Below, piece after piece: positions 6,565-14,800 of a DNA stretch of 20,486 bases. The notes beneath the pieces are model-generated. The model saw only the letters and a program-made list of their open reading frames with translations. It searched no databases and had not been told where the DNA came from. Position 1 is the first letter of the stretch. Each line of letters begins with the position of its first letter. This DNA comes from DATDOO01 sp035293245 (GTDB taxonomy: Bacteria > Pseudomonadota > Gammaproteobacteria > Methylococcales > Methylococcaceae). The DNA lies in assembly GCA_035293245.1 (NCBI GenBank), contig DATDOO010000346.1:1-20486 (forward strand). The letters run 5' to 3'. The position numbers and the translations under genes are program-made.

Positions 6565-8325
6565 ATGAAGATGTCTGTGCTTTCCGACGCAATCGTCTCA
6601 CGCCTGAGCGCCCTCCAATCGCGCATCAAACCGCGCCTCGGACGCCTCCTGGCCATCGCCAGCGACGGCTGCACCGCCACGGCGGCGGTGGTTCGCGCCG
6701 TGGACGGCGCGCGCCTGGAGATCGAGGCGGTCGCGACCTCGCGCGCGCTCAAGATCGAAGCCGTGGCCGAGGAACTGCTGGCCGGCCTCAGGGCGCAAGA
6801 CATAAGCATCCCCAAACAGGCCATCGTGCTCACCGCCGGCATGATGCCCGCCGTGCTGGAATTGCCGGTGGCGGCCAACAAACCTTTGTCTTCCGCCCAG
6901 ATGCTGGAAATGATCCGCTGGGAACTGGAACCCTTGTTCGCCCAGCAGATCGGCCTGTGGTCCACCGGCAGCCTCCTGTTTGGGCGGGGTTACCTTTCCG
7001 ACCCGCAGCGTCTGGCGCTGCTGGAAGCGCATCAGGCGGTGCAGAGCGCTTCCCGCGCGCAGGGCGGGCGGCTGGCCGCCGCGCGCATCGGCGAACTGGC
7101 CATCGAAAAGGGCTACGTCAGCCGGGAACAGGTGGAGGAATGCCTGGCCTTGCAGGAAGAGTTGCAGATGACCGACGCCGACATGCTCATCGGCTGGCAT
7201 GGGGAGGCGGTAGGATCGGCGCCGGGCGCGGGGCAATCGGCCTGGCTGTGCGCCGCCATCGCCCCGGCGGTTAGGACGCGCTGGGTCGATGCGCTGGAAC
7301 GCCTGGGGCTGCGCCTCCTGTGGCTTTATCCCTTGGCAGGGGCTTCCGCGTCCCTGGCGGCGCTGTCCCGTCTGCCGGCGGGCCTGGAACTGCATCGGCT
7401 GCTGGGCCTGGGGTACCGGCTCAAGGACGGCGCCCTGGCGGCGCTGAATTATCGCCAGTTCACCGCCAAGGCCTTGGCGGTTTCCGAAGCGCTGGCGCTG
7501 ATCAGCCCCTTGCTCAGGCCGGACGACCGGCATCTGGGCGTTTATCCCGGCGGCGGTTGGGAAAGCTCCGTGGCCGGGCAGTTGCACGCCGATTTGAAAC
7601 GGGACATTGCCACCCTGGACAGGCAGATACTGACCTGGCCGGAGGATTGCGCCGCTTCGCCGGCCATGCTCGGGGCGCTGGCCGGCGGTGCGGCGCACGC
7701 GCTGGGGCTGGCGCCGTCCGCGTCCGCCGTGCACCTGCCCGGCAGCCCGCCGCCGCCACCGCTTTACCGGCGTCCCCTGGTATGGGCCGGCGCCGTCGCG
7801 GCGCTGGCCTTGATGGCGATGGGAGGCTTTGAGCTGAGCCAGTTCGCCGACCGGCGCGCCCTCACCGCCCAGCAGCAGGAACTTTTCCGCCGCCAGAATG
7901 CCCTGGACGAGGCGAAAATCGAAGTCGAACGCCTCGTCGACGCCGACGCACAAGCGCGCAAGGAACTGGCCGGCGCGCAGGAGGAACTGGCCAGCCTGGA
8001 TATCCAGAAACGGTTTTACGAGCGCAGCCTGGGGCAGCGCGGCCCGTTCATGGAAAGCCTGCTGGAGGCATTGATCGAGCGCGTCAACGACGAGTTGTTG
8101 CTGGAAAGCGTGGCGGAAACCGGCTGGCAGCAGGTGGAAGTCCAGGGTTTCTCCCTCAACGCGGAAGCGGTGTACCGCTACGCCCGCGCCGTGGCGAAGG
8201 CGCTGGACGCCTTCGGCGTCAAGCTGGGCGATCTGGACACCGGCGAGGCCCAGGGGCCGCTGGATTTGATGGGTTACCGCTTCAGTTTCCTGCTGTCGCG
8301 GGACGGCAAGGACGAAGCCCGATGA
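6565..8325 (+). CDS. PilM-PilN fusion (GspL/MshI-like) with an inserted motif
   Basis: A 586-residue inner-membrane scaffold. Residues 1-380 are cytoplasmic and carry the fold pattern of PilM/GspL: LGRLLAIASDGCTATAAVVR at the start, LEMIRWELEPLF, and a second lobe (LWLYPLAG, DRHLGVYPGGGWE). A proline-rich hinge (390-399) leads to one transmembrane helix (about 404-422). A coiled coil (430-480) and a C-terminal PilN-like domain ending MGYRFSFLLSRD follow in the periplasm. In pilus systems PilM and PilN are separate; GspL and MshI combine them, as here. Residues 172-201 carry a short motif (RIGELAIEKGYVSREQVEEC) typical of the N-terminal domains of GspE-type ATPases, not of PilM. The start has no clear ribosome site; ATG 6571 is an alternative. 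The next gene overlaps by ATGA. Its role is to couple the ATPase to the periplasmic parts. Confidence 0.85.
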   Translation: MKMSVLSDAIVSRLSALQSRIKPRLGRLLAIASDGCTATAAVVRAVDGARLEIEAVATSRALKIEAVAEELLAGLRAQDISIPKQAIVLTAGMMPAVLELPVAANKPLSSAQMLEMIRWELEPLFAQQIGLWSTGSLLFGRGYLSDPQRLALLEAHQAVQSASRAQGGRLAAARIGELAIEKGYVSREQVEECLALQEELQMTDADMLIGWHGEAVGSAPGAGQSAWLCAAIAPAVRTRWVDALERLGLRLLWLYPLAGASASLAALSRLPAGLELHRLLGLGYRLKDGALAALNYRQFTAKALAVSEALALISPLLRPDDRHLGVYPGGGWESSVAGQLHADLKRDIATLDRQILTWPEDCAASPAMLGALAGGAAHALGLAPSASAVHLPGSPPPPPLYRRPLVWAGAVAALALMAMGGFELSQFADRRALTAQQQELFRRQNALDEAKIEVERLVDADAQARKELAGAQEELASLDIQKRFYERSLGQRGPFMESLLEALIERVNDELLLESVAETGWQQVEVQGFSLNAEAVYRYARAVAKALDAFGVKLGDLDTGEAQGPLDLMGYRFSFLLSRDGKDEAR

Positions 8326-8963
8326 GCGGCATCACCGAGCGGGAAAAAGGGCTGTTGCTGGGCGCTGCGGTGGTGGTGCTGGCCTCGTTGTATTTCGTGG
8401 CGCGCGTCCAGCCGCTCAGGACGGAACTGAAATCCCTGCGCGAGGAGGTGACCAGCCTGGAACAACGGGTGCGCAACACCCCCATGCCGAAACCGCCCGC
8501 AGATCCGGAGGCCGCGAAAAAGGAACTGCACGAGGCGAAAACGCACCTGGCGCGGGCCAGGGAAGAATTGGGCGTCCTCATGCAAGGGCGGGTGGATCAG
8601 GATTCGAACCAGGCGCTGGAAGGCCTGATGCTGGAAATCCTCACCCTGGCGAAAGCCAAGGGGGTGAACGTGGATACCTCCAGCGTCTACGGCGGTTCCA
8701 GCGCCGATTTCGGCGTGGTTTCAAAGGAGGAACTCGCCCGCCTGCAAAGCGGGAAAGAGCCGCTGCCTTTCCGCCCGCTGCGCAGCCTGTCCCTCCGGGG
8801 CGATTATCCGCACATCCGCGGCTTCATCGAGGAACTGCCGAGACTGGGCCACACGGTCAGCGTGCTGCGCTTTTCGCTCAAAGCGGAAGGCGACAAAACC
8901 GAACGCTACCGGGCGGGCGGCGCGGGGCAGGGGCTCCGGGCGGAACTGGTGCTGGCTTTGTGA
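8322..8963 (+). CDS. PilO/GspM-like inner-membrane assembly protein
   Basis: The start overlaps the preceding stop (ATGA). The product is 213 residues: a short cytoplasmic N-terminus (SGITEREK), one transmembrane helix (about residues 9-27), a coiled coil (32-85, with a Pro-rich break at about 54-60), and a C-terminal alpha-beta domain (about 95-213). This is the layout of PilO and GspM, whose ferredoxin-like periplasmic domains pair with PilN/GspL. F-R-P-L-R-S-L-S-L-R-G-D-Y-P-H-I-R-G-F-I-E-E-L fits the conserved PilO block (x-G-x-Y-x-x-x-x-x-F-L-x-x-L). It presumably forms a heterodimer with the upstream fused protein and links to the PilP-like protein encoded further on. Identification rests on topology, the conserved block and gene order. 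Confidence 0.83.
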   Translation: MSGITEREKGLLLGAAVVVLASLYFVARVQPLRTELKSLREEVTSLEQRVRNTPMPKPPADPEAAKKELHEAKTHLARAREELGVLMQGRVDQDSNQALEGLMLEILTLAKAKGVNVDTSSVYGGSSADFGVVSKEELARLQSGKEPLPFRPLRSLSLRGDYPHIRGFIEELPRLGHTVSVLRFSLKAEGDKTERYRAGGAGQGLRAELVLAL

Positions 8964-9020
8964 GCGACGAAATGAGCAACATCCACACCCCTAGGCCCCG
9001 CCCTAATCGCGTCAAGCGAA

Positions 9021-9043
9021 TCCCCCCTTTTTCAAAGGGGGGA
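9021..9043. repeat. perfect 10-bp hairpin between the PilO-like and ATPase genes
   Basis: TCCCCCCTTT at 9021-9030 pairs perfectly with AAAGGGGGGA at 9034-9043 around a TTC loop. It lacks a following T-run, so it is not a standard terminator. Similar C-run/G-run hairpins are common dispersed repeats in bacterial genomes. It could stabilise the 3' end of the upstream message or attenuate transcription into the ATPase gene. Confidence 0.7.
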
Positions 9044-9090
9044 ACTTGCCGGAGATCGGCTCGGTACCGTAACGGCTGGGGAGATAAACC

Positions 9091-10719
9091 ATGACCATCT
9101 CCAGCGGCACCCTGGTCAACGCCGGCATCGAAGCGGGCCTCATCGACGCGGAAACCGTGGCGGAACTGCGCGTCAAATCGCGCCGCGAGCGCAGCGACCT
9201 TCTGGAAACGATCACCCTGCACGGGCGTTTCCCGCCGGCCGCCTTGTACCAGGCGCTGGCGGCGCTCAAGGGGCTGGTGTTCCTCGGCAGCCGGGATCTG
9301 GCGGTCGAAGCGGAGACGTTGCGGCGCATTCCGCCGTCGCTCCTCTTGCGCCGCCGCTGTTTGCCGGTCAGGGTCGGGAGCGAGGCGCTGTATCTGGCCA
9401 GCGCCGATCCGGAGGATTACTTCGCCGCCGAGCAGATCGGCCGCATCCTCGGCCAGCCGCTTACCCTGGCTCTGGCCGAGCCGCTGGCCATCGAGGCCCG
9501 TTTGCGTAAGGCCCTGCGGCACGCCGGCCTGGCGGCGGAAGAGAGCAGCGCGGTGGCGGAGATCGACCCGGTGGCCGAGCTGGACGAAATCTTCAAGCGC
9601 GCCTATGTGAGCCGCGCCTCCGACGTGCATTTCCTGCCCGGCAAGGAGGGCATGAACGTGCGCCTGCGGGTGGACGGACGGCTGACGGACTATCCTGCCG
9701 ACTACAGCCTGGAAGAGGCGGCGAATCTGTTGAGCCGCATCAAGGTGCTCTCGGGCATGGACATTTCCGAGCAGCGCCTGCCCCAGGACGGCGGCATGAA
9801 CCACAAGGTGGCGGAAGGCCGCGAGTTCGACATCCGCGTCGCCGCCATGCCCACCCGCTGGGGCGAACGCGGCACGCTGCGCCTGCTGGAGCAGGACGCC
9901 GCCGATCTGAGCCTCGCGCGCCTCGGCATGGGCGAGACGGCGCTGGCGCGCTTCCGCCAGGCCATCGCCCGGCCCCACGGCATGGTGCTGCTCACCGGAC
10001 CCACCGGCAGCGGCAAGTCCACCACCCTGTACGCCGCCTTGCAGGAAATCGTCTCCCCGGACATCAACGTGCTGACGGTGGAAGACCCCATCGAACGGGT
10101 CATCGACGGCGTCTCCCAGGTGCAGGTGAGCGGCAAGGTGAGCTTCGCCGGAGCCTTGCGGGGATTTCTGCGCCACGATCCGGACGTGATCATGGTGGGC
10201 GAAATCCGCGACGCGGAAACCACCGACATCGCCATGAAAGCCGCCCTCACCGGCCATCTGGTGTTTTCCACCCTGCACACCAACAACGCGCCTTCCGCCG
10301 TCACCCGGCTCCACGACATCGGCGCCGAACGCTTCCTCATCGCCTCCACCCTGGTGGCCGTCATCGCCCAGCGCCTGGTGCGGCGGCTGTGTAGCCACTG
10401 CAAGAAGGCGCGGCCGGCGGAGGAAGAGGAAAAGGCGCTGCTCGGGATCGCGGCGGGCGAGCAGAAGCTCTTCGAGCCGAACGGCTGTCCGGTGTGCACC
10501 GGAACCGGCTATCGCGGCCGCGTCGGCCTGTTCGAAACCTTGTGGATCGACGAAACGCTGGCCCGGCTCATTGCCGAAGGCGCCAGCGAGCGCGCCCTGA
10601 CCGCGGCCGCGCGGGATTACCGGACGCTGTGGGACGACGGCCGGGACAAGACCCTGGCGGGCGTCACCAGCCTGGATGAGGTGCTGCGCGTGGTGGGCAG
10701 GTCGCCTGGGCTGAACTGA
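9091..10719 (+). CDS. gspE: GspE/PilB-family secretion ATPase
   Basis: A 542-residue cytoplasmic hexameric ATPase that powers pseudopilus assembly. Residues 1-140 form the N-terminal regulatory and interaction domain (LVNAGIEAGLIDAETV; LYQALAALKGLVFL). The catalytic core has all expected elements: Walker A at 303-311 (GPTGSGKST), the Asp box with E331-D332-P333, Walker B at 363-374 (DPDVIMVGEIRD), and the His box at 387-398 (TGHLVFSTLHTN). The C-terminal zinc site has four cysteines, C434-x2-C437 and C466-x2-C469, which indicate an assembly (extension) ATPase and not a PilT-type retraction ATPase. GGGGAG lies just upstream of the start. The gene is separated from its neighbours by hairpin elements on both sides. 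PilB and MshE are close alternatives to GspE; the pseudopilin context decides for GspE-like. Confidence 0.95.
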   Translation: MTISSGTLVNAGIEAGLIDAETVAELRVKSRRERSDLLETITLHGRFPPAALYQALAALKGLVFLGSRDLAVEAETLRRIPPSLLLRRRCLPVRVGSEALYLASADPEDYFAAEQIGRILGQPLTLALAEPLAIEARLRKALRHAGLAAEESSAVAEIDPVAELDEIFKRAYVSRASDVHFLPGKEGMNVRLRVDGRLTDYPADYSLEEAANLLSRIKVLSGMDISEQRLPQDGGMNHKVAEGREFDIRVAAMPTRWGERGTLRLLEQDAADLSLARLGMGETALARFRQAIARPHGMVLLTGPTGSGKSTTLYAALQEIVSPDINVLTVEDPIERVIDGVSQVQVSGKVSFAGALRGFLRHDPDVIMVGEIRDAETTDIAMKAALTGHLVFSTLHTNNAPSAVTRLHDIGAERFLIASTLVAVIAQRLVRRLCSHCKKARPAEEEEKALLGIAAGEQKLFEPNGCPVCTGTGYRGRVGLFETLWIDETLARLIAEGASERALTAAARDYRTLWDDGRDKTLAGVTSLDEVLRVVGRSPGLN

Positions 10720-10737
10720 CATGGCGGCATCCCATTT

Positions 10738-10822
10738 TGTAGGTTGGGTTAGGCGTCCTCGCCGTAACCCAACATCGGCGCTGATCGTTGGGTTGGGCGG
10801 AGAACCGCCAACCCAACCTACA
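10738..10822. repeat. pair of REP-like hairpins in inverse orientation (BIME-like)
   Basis: The outer arms TGTAGGTTGGGTT (10738-10750) and AACCCAACCTACA (10810-10822) form a perfect 13-bp inverted repeat. Inside are two hairpins. The first is GTTGGGTTA (10743-10751) with TAACCCAAC (10765-10773). The second is GTTGGGTT...GGCGG (10787-10800) with CCGCCAACCCAAC (10805-10817) around AGAA. I recall GTAGGTTGGGTTA-type repeats as widespread in proteobacterial genomes. It fills most of the 138-base gap between the ATPase and platform genes. Confidence 0.78.
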
Positions 10823-10857
10823 TCGAGTCCGCATCCGACGATTGCCGGGAAATACGT

Positions 10858-12072
10858 GTGACCATCTATCAATACACCGCCCTGGACGCCCAAGGCATAC
10901 AGCAATCCGGCAGCATCGAGGCCGACGGCCCGCCCGCGGCCGCCCGGCTGTTGCGCGGCCGGGGGCTGTTCGTGGCGACCTTGCGCGATGGCGCGCACGA
11001 CCCCGCCCTCTCCGGCCGGGACGTGCTGATGCGGCTGCGCGAACTGCTGCCGGTGAAAATCTACGAACTGGTGTTTTTCTTCCAGCAGATGGCGCTGATG
11101 CTGCGCTCGGGCCTCCCCATCCTGGAAGCCCTGGATACGGCCCAGGCCATCACCCGCAGCGCCCGCCTGTCCGCCGCCATCCGGCGCCTGAGCCTGGCGG
11201 TGCGGAGCGGCGAGCGGCTGTCCGAGGCGATGGCGCGGGAGCAGGCCGTGTTCCCGCCGCTGGCGGTGCAACTACTGAAGAGCGCCGAGGCCAGCGGCGA
11301 GATGGACCTCATCTTGGAGCGCATCGCTGAGGATCTGGACCGCAAGGCGGACCTCAAGCGCAATCTTCTCACCGCCCTGATGTATCCCTCCATCGTGGTG
11401 CTGGCCGCCGTCGGCGTGTCGGCATTCCTGGTGATGGGCATCATCCCCAAGATGGCCAAGTTCCTGGAGCGCAAGGGCAACGCCCTGCCGTCCGCCACCC
11501 GCAACCTGCTCGATCTGTCGCACTTCTTTGAGCAGTGGGGCCTGGTGCTCGTCGCCGGTTTCGTCGTGGCTGCGGTGGCGATCGTATTTTGCTACAGCCG
11601 TCCGCGTGGCCGGCTGCTGATCGACCGGATTTTGCTCAGCCTCCCCAAAGTCGGCTACAGCCTGCAAACGGCTTCGGTCACCCAGCTCAGTTGGTCGCTG
11701 GCCATTCTGCTCAAGAGCGGCGTCACGGTGCTGGAATCCCTGAAGATCGTCGCTCAACTGATCCCCAACAAGGCCATCGCCGCGGTGGTGGAGGCGACGC
11801 AGGCGCACATCCTGGCCGGGCGCGACGTGGCCTCCGGCCTGCAAAGTCCGCTGCTGCCCAGGCTGGTGCCGCAGATGATCGCCATCGGCGAGCGCACCGG
11901 CACCCTGGACCGCGTCATGCGGGAACTGGGCAATTACTACCAGCGCGAACTGGCGCTGCAAATCAAGAGGCTGACCGCGATGATCGAACCCGCGTTGACC
12001 CTGCTCATCGGCGGCATGGTCGGCTACGTCTATTACGCCTTTTTCCAGGCGCTGTTCGGCATGACGGGCTGA
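10858..12072 (+). CDS. gspF: GspF/PilC-family inner-membrane platform protein
   Basis: A 404-residue polytopic membrane protein with the full GspF architecture. It has an N-terminal cytoplasmic domain (MTIYQYTALDAQGIQQSGSI, the usual Y-x-Y-x-A-x-D-x-x-G-x-x-x-x-G start), then two tandem GspF repeats at about 70-195 and 275-397. The duplicated signatures are MLRSGLPILEALDTA / LLKSGVTVLESLKIV and SAEASGEMDLIL / IGERTGTLDRVM. Predicted membrane helices lie at about 172-198, 226-247 and 374-400. The start is GTG at 10858, which restores the family N-terminus; there is no strong ribosome site. The protein sits beneath the pseudopilus and converts ATPase movement into subunit extraction from the membrane. 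The next gene begins 2 bases after its stop. The length is normal for the family. Confidence 0.95.
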   Translation: MTIYQYTALDAQGIQQSGSIEADGPPAAARLLRGRGLFVATLRDGAHDPALSGRDVLMRLRELLPVKIYELVFFFQQMALMLRSGLPILEALDTAQAITRSARLSAAIRRLSLAVRSGERLSEAMAREQAVFPPLAVQLLKSAEASGEMDLILERIAEDLDRKADLKRNLLTALMYPSIVVLAAVGVSAFLVMGIIPKMAKFLERKGNALPSATRNLLDLSHFFEQWGLVLVAGFVVAAVAIVFCYSRPRGRLLIDRILLSLPKVGYSLQTASVTQLSWSLAILLKSGVTVLESLKIVAQLIPNKAIAAVVEATQAHILAGRDVASGLQSPLLPRLVPQMIAIGERTGTLDRVMRELGNYYQRELALQIKRLTAMIEPALTLLIGGMVGYVYYAFFQALFGMTG

Positions 12073-12074
12073 CC

Positions 12075-12596
12075 ATGCCAGGATTTCCCCGCTCCCGCCT
12101 CGTCCTGGCTCTCCTGGCCGGAATTCTTCCGCCGGCTGCATGGGCCCTGGAGGCGAACTACGAAGATTTGCCCCTGATGGAGCAGGTCAAGGTGCATAAC
12201 GAAACCGTGCGGCAAGGCCCGGATGCTCCCCATGCCGTCGGCCTCATCCAGAAGCCGGAGGCCGCGCAAGTCGCGCTTGAACCGGTCCCGCAGTTGCGCA
12301 CCGATCCTTTCCAGGTCAGCTATCTGATGCAGCAGAAAGCGCTGGCGCGCCACGGCGGGCCGCAGTTCACGCCGCTGCACGACGCCCAGGCGCCGGAATT
12401 GACCCTGAAAGGCATCGTCAGCGGCGGCATGGCCCTCCTGGAAGTGCACGGCTCCGGGGTATTCCTGGTGCGGGAAGGCGACACCATCAGCCTGAGCCGG
12501 CAAGGGCGCAACACCGTCATGAAAATCGAAAAAATTCACCGCCTGAGCCTGATGGTCCGGGTGGGTACGCTGCAAGAAATGATCGTGGTGCGATGA
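12075..12596 (+). CDS. PilP/GspC-like periplasmic linker protein
   Basis: A 173-residue exported protein starting at ATG 12075, two bases after the upstream stop. The N-terminus is a signal peptide or membrane anchor (P-R-S-R, then LVLALLAGILPPAAWA). A flexible linker follows to about residue 75. L-R-T-D-P-F-Q at 74-80 matches the R-x-P-F motif that opens PilP and GspC folded regions. The C-terminal 65 residues (ELTLKGIVSGGMALLEVHGS, GVFLVREGDTISL, then IEKIHRLSLMVRVG) have the small beta-sandwich pattern shared by PilP and the GspC homology region. This domain contacts the secretin's N-terminal domains and links it to the inner membrane. There is no PDZ domain as in many GspC proteins. The secretin gene overlaps its stop, consistent with a physical partnership. 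Confidence 0.8.
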   Translation: MPGFPRSRLVLALLAGILPPAAWALEANYEDLPLMEQVKVHNETVRQGPDAPHAVGLIQKPEAAQVALEPVPQLRTDPFQVSYLMQQKALARHGGPQFTPLHDAQAPELTLKGIVSGGMALLEVHGSGVFLVREGDTISLSRQGRNTVMKIEKIHRLSLMVRVGTLQEMIVVR

Positions 12597-14800
12597 ACAG
12601 AACAATCCTTCTTCTCCTGATGCTCGCCCTATCGCCGGCGCGGGCCCTCGGCGACCGGGCCGACGAGAAAATCCTCAACATGGAGTTCAAGGAAGCGCAG
12701 ATCAGCGACGTGGTGCGCATCATTTCGGAAGCCTCCGGCCTGAATCTCGTCGCCACCAACGAGGCGGCGCAAAAGCGCGTCACCTTGTACCTGCACGACG
12801 TCTCCGCGCGCCAAGCCATCGAGATCATCAGCAAGGTCGGCGGCCTGTGGTACCGCTTCGACCGGGAGGCGGACGCCTACCGCATCATGACCACCCAGGA
12901 ATACCAGAAGGACCTCGTGGTGTTCCGCGAGGAAAAGACCCGCATCTTCCGCCTGCTCTATCCCAATCCCACCAGCGTCGGCACGGCCATCCGCGACCTG
13001 TACGGCGACCGGGTGCGCTATTCCGAAGCCACGGGCGGGGATTATCTCGGCAGCCTGGGCGGGGTGACCGGCGTGGGCGCCGCCAACCAGGTTTCCCGGT
13101 CGGGGAGTTCGGGCAGCACGTTCGGCGGCGCCTCCAGCGGTTCCTTTTCCCGAAGCGGCAGCCAGCAAAGTACCTTCTCCCGATCCGCTAGCGGGCAGTC
13201 CGGTTCGCGCGGTTACAGCGGCGGCAGCGGCCAGAGCCGGCGCCTGCTCGACGAGGAACTCACCGTGGACCAGATCGCGGCGCTGGAACGGCGCAAGGGC
13301 GAGGGGAGCGAAGTTTCCTCGGAGCAACTGCAGGGCATCAGCCGCCAGGAGGCCGACATCTTCATCGTGGTGCTGCCCGACCAGAACACCGTGGCGGTGC
13401 GCAGCAGCGACCTGGAGGCCATGGACAACATCGCCCGGCTCATCGGGGAAATGGACCAGCCCACTTCGCAGGTTCTGTTGGAAATGAAAATCCTTGACCT
13501 GACCCTGGGGGATTCCTTCCACTCCCTGTTCGAAGTGAGCTTCGACGACGGCAAGACCAATTTCGGCCTGGGCAACTTCGCCGCCGGATTGAGCGGCCCG
13601 ACGCTGCTGTATCAGTTCATCGACGACCATGTGAAGGCCAACATCGAGCTGCTGGAAAAGGAAAACCGCGTCGATGTGCTCGCCACCCCTTTGCTGACGG
13701 CGTCCAACAACCGCCCGGCGCAAATCTTCATCGGCGAGGAGCGGGTGCTGATCACCGACGTGGACACGGACACGGTGACGCCGGCCACCGGCGCGTCTTT
13801 CACCAACGTGGACCCCGTCACCGAAGTGCGCAACGTGGGCAACACCCTGCGCATCCTGCCCAAGATCAACGCCGACCGCACCATCACCCTGGCCGTACAG
13901 CAGGATACGTCCTCGGTTTTGCCCAAAAGCGCCACCCTGCCCATTTCCAATGGCGAGGGCGAAATCACCGAATTTCCCATCGACACGGTCAACACCGCCA
14001 ACCTGAGCGCCACGGTGGTGGCCAAGGACGGCATGACCATCGCCATCGGCGGGATGATCCGCACCACCGTCGACAATGACATTCAGAAAGTGCCCCTCCT
14101 GGGCGACATTCCCTACCTGGGGGTGCTGTTCAGCAGGGAAATCCGCGACCGCAAGAAGACGGAAATGGTGCTGCTCATCACCCCGCACATCATGATGGCG
14201 CCCCAGGAAGCGCAGAAGGTGAGTGACGGTGTAGTGCCGAAGCTGTCCCGTCACCCTTATTTCGACAACGGCGACGCCGCCTACGAATACTATTTCGACC
14301 GCCACGACCCGGAGGGAGCCGACGACCGCCCCTGGTCGCAGCCGGCCAATCCCCATCCCGCCTATCCGCCGGAGCGGATGCGCCAGTCGGCCAGCTCCGG
14401 CCAGGAGGAAGCGCGGGCGGAACCGTCGGAGCGGCATATCTACGCCGAGCTGATCCGCTTCGCCGCCCGGTCGATGCGCCACCCGGTTTCCCGGGACGAA
14501 ACCCCGGCAGGCATCGAGCCGGAAGCGGTGACGGCTGGATTGGACAGCGCCATTTTCCAGGACGGCGGCGTGGACGCCGCGCCGGTGCAAAGCTGGCGGA
14601 AAGGCGGGGTGTTCGTCACCGCGCTGCGGGTCCGCAACGGGACTCCTGAGCCCTTGACGGTGGATCACACCCGCCTGCGCGGTTACTGGTTGGCGGCCAG
14701 CATCGAAAAAGCGGATCTGGCCGCGCAGGGTGAGACCCATCTTTATGTGGTATCGTCGGTGCCCTTCCAGGAGGCCCTGGCCCGGAAAGGAAACCAATGA
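12593..14800 (+). CDS. GspD/PilQ-family secretin with C-terminal extension
   Basis: A 735-residue outer-membrane channel subunit. A signal peptide (residues 1-18, cleavage after SPARA) is followed by a short secretin/TonB-type N-domain (28-100; LNMEFKEAQISDVVRIISEA), a further N-domain interrupted by a long Ser/Gly-rich stretch (166-216), and the secretin core (about 290-535). The core shows the family signature V-P-L-L-G-D-I-P-Y-L-G-V-L-F-S (500-514), then MVLLITPHIM. Secretins usually end soon after this point or carry a short S-domain. Here about 195 residues follow: a Pro-rich spacer (575-610) and a compact domain (about 613-728) with Q-S-W-R-K-G-G-V-F-V-T-A-L-R-V-R-N, L-R-G-Y-W-L-A-A and V-V-S-S-V-P-F-Q-E-A-L. 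From memory this tail resembles the DUF3438/TIGR03749 proteins of integrating conjugative elements. The start overlaps the PilP-like gene and the stop overlaps the barrel gene. Confidence 0.9.
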   Translation: MNRTILLLLMLALSPARALGDRADEKILNMEFKEAQISDVVRIISEASGLNLVATNEAAQKRVTLYLHDVSARQAIEIISKVGGLWYRFDREADAYRIMTTQEYQKDLVVFREEKTRIFRLLYPNPTSVGTAIRDLYGDRVRYSEATGGDYLGSLGGVTGVGAANQVSRSGSSGSTFGGASSGSFSRSGSQQSTFSRSASGQSGSRGYSGGSGQSRRLLDEELTVDQIAALERRKGEGSEVSSEQLQGISRQEADIFIVVLPDQNTVAVRSSDLEAMDNIARLIGEMDQPTSQVLLEMKILDLTLGDSFHSLFEVSFDDGKTNFGLGNFAAGLSGPTLLYQFIDDHVKANIELLEKENRVDVLATPLLTASNNRPAQIFIGEERVLITDVDTDTVTPATGASFTNVDPVTEVRNVGNTLRILPKINADRTITLAVQQDTSSVLPKSATLPISNGEGEITEFPIDTVNTANLSATVVAKDGMTIAIGGMIRTTVDNDIQKVPLLGDIPYLGVLFSREIRDRKKTEMVLLITPHIMMAPQEAQKVSDGVVPKLSRHPYFDNGDAAYEYYFDRHDPEGADDRPWSQPANPHPAYPPERMRQSASSGQEEARAEPSERHIYAELIRFAARSMRHPVSRDETPAGIEPEAVTAGLDSAIFQDGGVDAAPVQSWRKGGVFVTALRVRNGTPEPLTVDHTRLRGYWLAASIEKADLAAQGETHLYVVSSVPFQEALARKGNQ

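Noticed and set aside
8878..11271. Very long minus-strand open frame opposite the PilO-like, ATPase and platform genes
   Set aside because: It is rich in His, Gln, Gly and Arg and runs antisense to well-supported genes with intact motifs. Long antisense frames are normal at this GC content.
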